Positions 35,633 to 44,489 of a stretch of DNA of 64,000 nt are shown here, piece after piece. The notes under the pieces were generated by a model. That model saw nothing but the letters and a program-made list of their open reading frames with translations, was not told the DNA's origin and did no database searches. The position numbers and the translations under genes were made by a program. Source of the stretch: Camellia lanceoleosa (taxonomy: Eukaryota; Streptophyta; Magnoliopsida; Ericales; Theaceae); contig CM045767.1 of NCBI GenBank assembly GCA_025200525.1, positions 3,545,437-3,609,436 on the forward strand, given 5' to 3'. Each line of letters opens with the position of its first letter. Within the stretch, counting starts at the first letter, position 1.

Positions 35633-37990
35633 TGTCACGACCCAAACCCGGCCCTATGGGTTTAGTACCAAAGAATCGCGATGTCTGAAATTACCGAAGT
35701 CTGATTAAGCAAACTGAGTACTGGCGGAAATCGATACAGTAAACAACTAGTGTCCATTGAGCTGGGAAAATCTGTATGCCAAAAACATTTTTCATGCATT
35801 CACATAGTTCAAGACAGTACAGTCTATATACAATCTATACAGTCATATACAAACATTCAGTACGGGGACCTAATCCCTCGATAACGATGCAAGATAAAAG
35901 CAGAGCGATCTATCTGATGGTACAATACAGTAAGGAGACCGATGGGGGATACAAAAACACCCCAAGCCATAGCATGGCAACTCGGAACCTCGCAGTGAGG
36001 CACATAGGCTGGCTTGACAAAACTGGGGACCAACCCACGCTCCTAGCTCCGGTCTGGCTGCTGAGAACCTACATATATATATATAAACAGTGAGCTAAAG
36101 CCCAGTGAATAACATAATGCATAAAGAGGTTATGAATGAATGTCCTTATAATGTAGCAGTTCATTAAACAAGATATTTGATCTTTTCGAGATTTGATCAA
36201 TCACCATATGTGGTACATCCATTAGCCTATAAACAGAGGGTCCAAAAGGACCGGTCTTAACAAACCAACGGAATGATGGCCATCAATCAAGAATGATATA
36301 GTTCCACAAGGAACCGACAGAGCTCAGAATAAGATAAGCGATAAATGCTAAGGATGCCACAATGTCTGATCAAAATCTGAGGACATACATTCATTCAGTA
36401 AATAATATCAGTTCAATAAACGGTTCAGTTCAGTATTCAAAAGATAATCATTTTGAACATATCTTTACACAATTGTTACTCACAGAGATTGGGCTAATAG
36501 CAGCTAGAGCGCGTCCCTGAGAGCCAACCCTAAACAGTTAACAAATAGAACACACACTAAGTTTTACAGTCGGGAATGATGATAATTAAATCCCTAAATT
36601 TCCTCGGTGTGGTTCTATGTCTAAATACTCACTAAGATGTCTTAAACTAGGCCTAAGAATGCCTAGGATGGGATAGGGATGCAAAAATACAGTTGGAAGG
36701 CATTTTTCAAAAGTTCTTGGCAGGGGTCTCGCCGGCGAGCCTTCCTTCGGCGAGGTTGCAAAATCAAAGGCTTAGCTCGGCGAACAATCCTTCGCCGAGC
36801 GTCCGATGAAACATAAAGTATCTTGGATGCTCGATTTTACGCCGAGCCACCAATCCTTCGCCGGCGTGGCTCGGAGAAGCGTTGGTCGCTCGGCGAGAAT
36901 CCTTTGCTCGGCGAAGAAGCCAAATCTGGAATTTCCAGATTTGCCTTCCAAGCTCAAACCAAGCATTCTCAACTCAATTCTCAACCTCTTGGGCCCAAAT
37001 TCTGGAAAATACATCCCAAAACAATGTATAACAAGTTTCAAAAGCCAATTTATGGATTCAAGCCCCAAAGGTGAGTCAATTAAATCCAACATTCAACCCA
37101 TTTCAAGAACAATTTTCCAAACATGCAATGCATGAACTTTAAACCAAAGTTAAGCTTCAATTCTTGCTCAATTGAGCTCAATAGTTGGAAAACAAAATGA
37201 AAACATGGACCATAGCTTAAATATGGACATGCATGTATAATCCATCATGAATTCAACTCAAAATACACCAATTCAAGCATGCATGCATGAATTATGCTCT
37301 AATTCAACATGTATGAACTAATTCATGACTTAATTCTACAATTGGGCAAGGATCATGCAAGAAACAACATAAACTCAACATTGAGAGGTTATACTTCCTT
37401 ACCTAAGTCTTGTATTTAGGGTAGGGAGGCTTAATTGTACAAAACTCTTTCAATTCTTCAAGATTTCAAGCTAAATCAACAAGAACAATTATCTCTCTCT
37501 CTAACTCTCTTCTAATTTCGGTGGGAACAAAGGAAGGGAGCTGATGAAGTGTTTGTATAGGACTCAAGTGATGTATAAGGCTCAAACACTTGACTAGACA
37601 AAGGCCCACTCATAATGGCATGATGGTAATTTTGGCAAACTCGTTAATTGGCTTAAATTAATCTAGTTTAATCATTCCTAATAAATTTTCAGATAAATAT
37701 ACCATTAAATCACAAACATTCTACTGATCCCAAAACTCTAAACGGTTCCTAATTCGGCCACCGATAAGGTCTTCAATTAGCAGTTTAAACATATGAATTC
37801 AAACAGATAATCAATCAATCAAACAGATGCAATATGCAATTCAATAGATAACTTATTCACTTCAGTTTCGATTTCAATCAGTCCATTCAGTACTTCAGTT
37901 AATCCAATTATCAGTCATTATCAGTTCAGTTTAGCAGTAACCAGTAGCTAATTCAGTAGTTTATCGATATTCAGTACGAGGGTTGTTACA
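35633..37990 (-). mobile_element. Solo LTR B (2358 bp) inside the Ulp1 region
   Basis: The ends are TGTCACGACCCAAACCCGG and GAGGGTTGTTACA, flanked by identical TGTTT (35628-35632 and 37991-37995). It is homologous to LTRs A and C: AGCCCAGTGAATAA near the left third, GGGATGCAAAAATA followed by GGCATTTTTCAAAAG at about 36670-36712, and CACCGATAAGGTCTTCAATT near the right end. No coding region. It sits between the Ulp1 His exon and the Gln/Cys exons. Confidence 0.88.
36724..36920. repeat. CTCGGCG/CGCCGAG palindrome cluster in solo LTR B
   Basis: About ten short CG-rich words (CTCGCCGGCGAG, TTCGGCGAGG, GCTCGGCGAA, TTCGCCGAGCG, CGCCGAGCC, TTCGCCGGCG, GCTCGGCGAG) are separated by 10-25 bases with CAATCCTT between them. 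Solo LTRs A (31912-32065) and C (62220-62560) have the equivalent cluster. Confidence 0.75.
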
Positions 37991-38569
37991 TGTTTGTTGG
38001 TGCCTAATTTGAAATTCCATACACAGAGGAAGTACATTGAGCATGTTGTGAGCGTTATTGCCGAGTCATCAACCCTACACACTAAGCTAGCAGGCCAAAA
38101 TCCAGCACAACCAATCAAAAGTGTTGATGTCTGTCCTCAGCAACGCGCCGACTTGTAAGCCTCACTACATTTTTTACAAATCCTCCATAATAATTATGCA
38201 AATATTCATGTCAACTGCTAATCAAAACCATTTCTTTTTTACAGAGTAGACTGTGGACCTGCAGTATGTTACATCATGCGGGCGCACATATTCCATGAAG
38301 AAATTGTGGGCAGCCTCACTAGTTCAGAATGGTGTGGACTACGAGATTTGTTAGTGCATAGTTTTTTGAATCATAAGAAATCAGAGCTTCATTAAAACCT
38401 ATAGGTGGGGGGTGTCCACCTACAAACTAACCAAGACTCGATATGAATGTTAATATGGAATGCGTTAACATTTTGACACAACAACTGATTGTAAAACAGT
38501 GATACAACATCTGTTAATGGGAAAAAACCAGCTGGGAATTTTGAACTACTTTTGGTGTTGTTATGTTTT

Positions 38570-39370
38570 ACAGATGTGAATGTTCACATTCACTACGATA
38601 TCCATCTTCTTTGTGTTGTTATGAGTGTAATTCATGCGAATGTTTGAACCTGAGTGTTCTATAATACACATACTTTGTGCAGGAGTGTACACTTGGTCTA
38701 CATGACATAATTACGGATCACTTACACATGTGTGAACATTCACATCTGTTCTTGCTCATAACAGTTGTAAATGTCATTCATGTCTGCCATATGTGAACAT
38801 TCAATTATGACATTCATATGCACTAATATTTGCAGATGTGAATGTTCACAGTTGCAACACTGCTCTGAATGTACATAGTCACTTATGACATTCGTAATGC
38901 TGTGTTGTGATAAGCATAATTTTTGCACTAATGTCTGCCAAATGTGAACATTCACTTATGATATTCATATGCACTAATGGTTGAAAGATGTGAATGTTCA
39001 CAGTTACAACACTGATGTGAATGTTCATACTAACTTATGCTAACAGCTTATATTCATGTCAACATTGACAACAATAAGGTAAAGAAGTTCAACCCATGTG
39101 CAAGTTTTTACATAATATGATTCTTTTACGTAAATGTAAATATTCACATCATAATTTCTGATTATGTGAATGGTAACAACGATGTCATGAATATTCACAT
39201 CTTATGAGTTGATGATGTGAATGTTTACATTAATGTAAACATTCATGTCATCTACTTCGATGCTGTTAACAGTAACAACAATGTGAACATTCCCAACACA
39301 GAAATGTTTGAAAGATCAACAATGTGAACATTCAAATAATGTGATTATATTACACCAGTGTTAATGTTAA
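38570..39370. repeat. TGTGAA-NN-TTCACA cluster between the two MULE genes
   Basis: This is the spacer between the convergent PMD-Ulp1 and transposase genes. Exact copies stand near 38574, 38732, 38836 and 38988. Many near copies (38800, 38941, 39014, 39128, 39217, 39280, 39322) surround them. No coding region is seen. Confidence 0.75.
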
Positions 39371-39591
39371 CATCATGCATTCATCCAAAACACAACCAAC
39401 ATAAATGTCAGATTGGTACCTTAAAAAAGTGAAAATAAAACACAAATCAAATACTAATGCATTATTATGTTTGCCAACGCAACGTAATCTTATTGCAACC
39501 CAATGTTTGCCAACACAACACAATCTTATTTCAAAAATAAATATAAGAATCCAATGTAAAATACAATGTTGAAATTAAAAAAAGGTACATC

Positions 39592-42500
39592 CTATATCGG
39601 CTCCGTGCATGACTTCCGATTATGGCTCCCCAACTTATCACATCTCCCGCACCTTATTTGCTTCAGTTTCTCACCCCTTGATAGGATCCTATTTTTCTTC
39701 GGCCTTCCGGGTGGTCTTTTCACAGTTGGCGAGTATATAGTGAAGTCCGTGGGATCAAAAAGCGGCTTCTCCACCGATAGTATAGGGAATATGGCTCCCG
39801 AATAGGCTGCACGATATGTCTCTACATGAAAGTAATGTTCCACACAATCATTGAGATTGTAACGGCTCTTCTGAATGGCAATAACAGCATGGTCACATGG
39901 GAATCCGTTGATTTGCCATTTGAAGCAAGAACATGTACGCCTCGAAACATCAACTGTAACAGATGGTATCGAATGAACTTCAAACACATCCTCATTGGCT
40001 TTGCTAACTTGCCAAGCCCTGCTGTCATTGAACGAATCCATAAGCCTTGTTTCGAATGTCGGACAAATAAGCTCATTCCATTTGTTTGCTTGGTCACGCC
40101 TTGCAGACATTTGCCGCATCAATTGAGTACGAATTGTGTCCACCATTTGAGTGATAGGAAGATTACGTGCTTCTTTAATCCAGTTATTGAATGAATCCGC
40201 CGCATTGGATGTCATCTCCCCATAACGCATGCCCCTGCACAATATCACAAACATTGTACAATACGGAATTTAATGATTCGACCATTAACGCGTTAACAGA
40301 TGTGAACATTCATAATCGACATTAGAATACCGATGTGAACATTCACATCGTGGTATAATAATGTATTTATTTATCTGCTACCAGTTTATAATAATGTGAA
40401 TGTTCACATTATATGCTTATTATGTTGTCAACTTAAACGATGGACAATATGTGAATGTTAACAACAACAAAATATGACACATGTCAAGATTCAAATCTGT
40501 AATACATTGCACGTCTATTTGAAAACTTAACAGATGTGAACATTCACATCAGTCATCATTAGTAGATGTGAACATTCACATCATTTACATTGAACATGAA
40601 ACACAATTCGAAGATTGTTACCATTCTAAATCGAAAATTCACATCGCTACCATTCTAAAATTCACAAAGATAAACACCTTAGGAAACTATTATTACCTGA
40701 AGTATGAATTTGCCCAATGCTCAGGTGCCAAGTCCTTGAAAAAATTATGAGCTCGTTGTTTACCCTCCTCTTTTAATTTTGCAAGCTTTTCATGGAACCC
40801 TACCACAGTTGGCTCGTAGGCACAGTCACCCAAACTACTTACTAGGTGATCCCTGAATCCATTATCAATTCCTTTCATCCGGTCTCTTAAATTGCTCTTC
40901 AAGTGTTGTAAGCAATAACCGTGATGAGCCGATGGGAACACCTTTGGCATAGCTTCTAACAGACCAAGATTACGATCCGAAATAAAAGTAATATGGCGCT
41001 TCCCATCAACAACCTTCCCAAGTTCATGCAAGAACCACGACCAATTGGCCGTGGTCTCTGAATCAACAATCGCAAAGGCAACAGGAAACAGACCTACAAC
41101 ACAACACCAATACACAACTGTTCACAATATTCCAAAGTGCATAGAAAACAGTATAAACGAAACAGGTCATGTGAATGTTCATATCTACATTGCCCTATTT
41201 ACTATTGTTATTTTTGGATTCAAGTTCGTAAACATCAACGATGTGAACATTCACATTAACAACCATTAATAATTCATTGTTGATTGTTGAGTCACTGACA
41301 ATGTTAACATTCACAGGACTGTTCATTAATGGATCAACTAACATTAGTATACACTAATGTGAATATTCACATCAGTGTGTAATAATGTGAATGTTCACAT
41401 TACTGTCATTACCATACACAGATGTAAACCTTCACATCAGTGCATACTAATGTCAATCTTCACATTACTTATAATTTACCAATCACTCTTTTGTCCAGAC
41501 AATGCTGCTCAGAGTGAATATTGACATGAATAGACAGCTAAAAAAAACTACTAACCATTGTTTCCGTCTTTCGCCGTTGCCGCAAGTAGCTGACCTTTGT
41601 ACTTTCCTTTGAGGAATGTTCCATCCAGGAATAATAAAGGCCGACAAGCATTGAACCCAGAAATACACGCATCGAATGACATAAAGAAGCGACAAAACTG
41701 TTGACTACTCGCATCATAGTCAATGTTGACATGACTCCCTGGATTGTACCGCATCACAGCATCCGAATACCACCGCAGCTGGTCAAATGATAACGAGTGC
41801 TCTCCATGAATAGCAGCCTTTGCTTTCTCCACACCCAACCATACGACATGGTAACTAACATCTAGCTCATAATCCCTCTTCAAAATAGTCACCACATCAC
41901 ACAGCCGAGTCAACGGCTTGTCCCTTACAATTTCGGATATGGTACTCGACACCAAATCCGAACTAACTCGCGGATTCTTCGATGTTCGGACATCCGTACC
42001 ACAAGTATGCACGTTACTAAAACTCTTGATATAGAAAAAATCATTTGCTCGTTGTGCTCTACAATGTATAGCCCACAAGTAGCCCCTCTCCTCCCGCATC
42101 GCGCACACAGCAGTAACTCTTTTTGTCTCGTTCTTCACGTATGTAAACTGAAACCCACATTGGATGGCATACTTACACAAAACGTCACGAAATTCTTGTG
42201 CACCTCCAACAAACCGTTGTCCCACATGCGTAATACCATTTACCCAAGGGACTGACAACAACACCTTCTCCTTATGGTGGCAAAATCTCTGTAGTGCATC
42301 AACTTCTTCCTCAACCCTAACACGCACCAATCCCAAACTACTTGACTGACTAATATCACTTTTCAACTCAACCACAACTTCTACATGTTGTACCCCCATT
42401 GATTTAGCAAGCAGTAACATGTTCTGAAATTCTTCATCATTCTCCAAATCACACCTATTAATCCTAGGTAATTTACAAAACAATGAAATAGAACCAGCAG

Positions 42501-42609
42501 ACAACTCCCCCCATTTTTCACACAAACAGTCCACCAAACGCGAATAACACAATGCGTGGGCAGCATTTATTACAGTGGTACTACAACCATATGTACACAC
42601 CAACATCAT
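39592..42609 (-). CDS. MURA-type Mutator transposase, three exons, apparently intact
   Basis: The proposed exons 42609-41556, 41093-40697 and 40234-39592 join in frame at GT..AG junctions to give 698 codons (697 residues). The N-terminal half carries the MuDR-type DNA-binding region with YAIQCGFQFTYVKNETKRVT and HTCGTDVRTSKNPRVSSDLV. The MULE transposase core has LFLDGTFLKGKYKGQLLAA (about 330) and FISDRNLGLLEAMPKVFP (about 393), holding two of the catalytic Asp. Where relatives usually read AESFN this copy has AADSFNNW. A SWIM zinc finger (CSCFKWQINGFPCDHAV, about 575) and a C-terminal CCHC knuckle (CGRCDKLGSHNRKSC, about 683) follow. The protein should cut and join element ends in the nucleus. 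The start is uncertain: an acceptor-like TTTTTACAG at about 42632 suggests an upstream exon. Confidence 0.85.
40235..40696 (-). repeat. Transposase intron 2 with palindrome cluster
   Basis: The intron is 462 bp. Exact TGTGAA-NN-TTCACA copies stand near 40333, 40394, 40533 and 40564, with near copies at 40298 and 40449. Donor TTCAG|GTAATA and acceptor TGTGCAG|GGGC are read on the minus strand. Confidence 0.75.
41094..41555 (-). repeat. Transposase intron 1 with palindrome cluster
   Basis: This intron also comes out at 462 bp. Exact copies stand near 41240, 41362 and 41386, with near copies at 41170, 41300, 41420 and 41455. Donor CAATG|GTTAGT and acceptor TTGTAG|GTCTG are on the minus strand. 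Confidence 0.75.
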
Positions 42610-42739
42610 AAAGCTATCTATCTCCTGTAAAAAGAAAACAATACAACAATTAACAATAATCCAAACCGATATGAATATTCACATTGCGCGAAAATTAGAA
42701 ACATACAAGTACAGTTCAAGTGTTAAATCCATAATTCAC

Positions 42740-43570
42740 ATTAAACAAGATGTAAATATTCACACCCACACAAAAGCCTCATTAAGCAAACATTAAAGTA
42801 AAAGTGAGAACATCCACATTCTTCACATGATATGAACACGATGTAAACATTTACATTGACACATATACTCTGAATTATAGAAGATCCACATTCATCAGTA
42901 ATCTCATGACCTCCCCTCCAAAGGACCATGATGTAAACATTCACATTGATCCATATACTCTCCATTATATCACTCACACAGAACCTTCTTACGCAAAACT
43001 TAAAGTAAAATGCAAATATCGAAATTCTTCATGTAATACTAACAGGATGTAGACATTCACATTGTTCCACACACTCTGAATTAGAGAATATCCACATTCA
43101 TCACTAATCTGATGACCTCCCCTCCATAGGATCACAATGTGAACATTCACATTGATCCATATACTCTCAATTATATCACTTACACAGAGCCTCATTAAGC
43201 AAAATTTAAAGTAAAATGCAAACAACGGCATCCTTCACATAATACTAACACGATGTAAACATTCATATTGTTCCACATACTGTGAATTATAGAGGATCCA
43301 CATTCATCACAAATCTGATGACTTCCCCTCCACATGACCACGATGTAAACATTCACATTGATCCATATAATCACAATTATATCACTCAGACATAGCCTCA
43401 TTAAACAAACATCAAAGTAAAATGCAAACATCCACATTCTTCACGTAATACTAACATGATGTAAACATTCACATTGTTCAATATACTCTGAATTATATCG
43501 CTCACACAGCGCCTCATTATGCATACATCAAAGTAAAAGGAATATTATAACATTCAACATATATCTGAAT
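42740..43570. repeat. ~207-bp tandem repeat in the right subterminal region of the MULE
   Basis: The landmark CCTCATTAAGCAAACAT or a variant occurs at about 42776, 42982, 43190 and 43396, with a shorter last interval to 43512. Each unit contains two palindrome-like sites (spacing about 91 then 116 bp), GACCTCCCCTCCA and TTATATCACTCACACAG. Most sites read TGTAAACATTCACA with one mismatch to the exact palindrome, and the site at about 43136 is exact. Confidence 0.82.
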
Positions 43571-44064
43571 GACCTCCCCTCTAATGACCACGTATGATGG
43601 ATGTAATTGAAAAAACAGAGCATCCAATCCATATCAATCCAAGAACAAAGGATCTGATCCATCCTACAAATCAAAACAAAAAGTAAACATGTATTCATAA
43701 CTACAATGATACTAACCTTAATTATCCAATCCTACAGTCGTCCAAAACTCAAAAACAACTGCTACAAGGCAGTTATACTCCAGAAAATGACAGAACCGAA
43801 CACCTTCAACTTCGTCCTCTTCACTTGAAAATCGTTATACCAGACTAGAACAGCAACAATCAAACCCTAGGACATCAACGCCTCAGAACGACAGCATGCA
43901 AGGTAGAAACGTAATGATTTGAATTAGAAATATAGAAACTGCCAAAACTGAATAACGAAATCACAGAAACGTGTGTTACGTATTAACACAGTGTATATAT
44001 ATATATAAGGGCATAATAATCCGCGTACAAATATAAAATTTAAAAACTGAACTTTATGGAATAA

Positions 44065-44155
44065 GAAGAAAACTATATGAGACTCATTGGGATATAATTT
44101 TTCTTTGTGGACTTTTTGGGATAAAACATCTCTAAATGGGATTTATCAATAAATT
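44065..44155 (-). repeat. Right terminal inverted repeat of the MULE
   Basis: On the minus strand it reads AAATTTATTGATAAATCCCA from the tip. It matches the left TIR over ~80 bp with gaps and resembles the right tip of the 17168-26910 element. Confidence 0.6.
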
Positions 44156-44266
44156 TCCCTTATTAAAAACTTCAGGAGAGATACATGTAATTTAACCATT
44201 AAATTATTTTAAGGAAAAAATTTAATAACCGTTGGTGTATAGTGTCAAAATGGATAAGAAAAAGCA

Positions 44267-44340
44267 TGGCGTCGCCCGGACTTGAACCGTGGACCTTCAG
44301 TGTGTTAGACTTACGTGATAACCAACCACACCACGACACC
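44267..44340 (-). tRNA. tRNA-Val(AAC)-like gene, probably decayed
   Basis: On the minus strand 74 bases fold as a cloverleaf. The acceptor is GGTGTCG with CGACGCC and discriminator A. The D-arm is GTG..CAC with loop GGTTGG. The anticodon loop CTAACAC has anticodon AAC. The T-arm has TTCAAGT. Compared with the usual plant tRNA-Val(AAC) (from memory of the family), the fourth acceptor pair appears swapped to G-C. The conserved A14 is G, and there is one A-G mismatch in each of the anticodon and T stems. These mismatches suggest a degenerating copy. No CCA is encoded, as expected in plants. Confidence 0.7.
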
Positions 44341-44462
44341 ATCACTCTGTTGACGATTAATTAAAATTTAAAGTTCCATATATATATGTAAAGTTTCAGT
44401 GATTTCTACATATCAGGGTATCGAGATGAGAGAGAGGGAGATGCTATGCAGGTAGTGTGTGA

Positions 44463-44470
44463 TATATAAA
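44463..44470 (+). promoter_or_regulatory. TATA box upstream of the amidohydrolase gene
   Basis: ATATATAAAG ends only about 20 bases before the first ATG at 44490, while the second in-frame ATG is at 44616. A TATA-driven start about 30 bases downstream would fall at or after the first ATG. Confidence 0.4.
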
Positions 44471-44489
44471 GAATCAATCGAGTTGTGAA

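Larger units (their letters stand above)
29990..38395 (+). pseudogene. MULE-encoded plant-mobile-domain / Ulp1 (C48) protease gene, decayed
   Basis: Exons, by frame and splice sites: about 29990-30662 continuing at 33139-33247 across solo LTR A; 33723-33857; 33945-34800; 34937-35027; about 35138-35226; 35344-35578; about 38034-38154; 38245-38395. The N-terminal part has FTQAQLRCLQQTPFW, IKLIFGVDCGSKLMGISYG and EYDWAKQIRTTLISSI followed by YWLCEHT, resembling the plant mobile domain/DUF1985-type region. The C-terminal part is an Ulp1-like cysteine protease: catalytic His in YHWTIVVYD, HYNSLHP after it, Gln in CPQQ, and Cys in DCGPAVCYIM. Damage: TAG at about 30628, a one-base frameshift near 34297, solo LTRs at 30663 and 35633, and an awkward 34937/35138 junction. 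Such SUMO-protease-like genes are known passengers of some plant MULEs. Confidence 0.75.
27572..44155. mobile_element. Large Mutator-like element (MULE) with transposase and PMD-Ulp1 genes
   Basis: The left terminus (27572-27665) and the reverse complement of the right terminus (about 44065-44155) form an imperfect ~80-bp inverted repeat. Shared words are TAAATCC near the tip, a TTTAAGAG/TTTAGAGAT block, TCCATAAAACCCA/CCCAAAAAGTCCA and ATATTCCATTAGGTC/ATATCCCAATGAGTC. Inside are a MURA-type transposase on the minus strand and a plant-mobile-domain/Ulp1 gene on the plus strand, converging at about 38.4-39.6 kb. One hAT MITE and two solo LTRs are nested in it. Without these it would be about 11.3 kb. 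No clear 9-bp target duplication was found. Confidence 0.75.

Noticed and set aside
41551..41732. Short minus-strand frames next to the transposase exons as separate genes
   Set aside because: They are other-frame readings of exon 1 and intron 1 of the transposase.
28759..43470. Regularly spaced palindromes as a CRISPR array
   Set aside because: The DNA is plant nuclear, spacing is irregular (20 to several hundred bp), the repeat is only 14 bp, and no cas gene is present.
27560..44166. 9-bp target duplication for the large MULE
   Set aside because: Flanks GAAAAGTCTT and TCCCTTATTA do not match at any tested offset. The boundaries may be a few bases off or the duplication has decayed.
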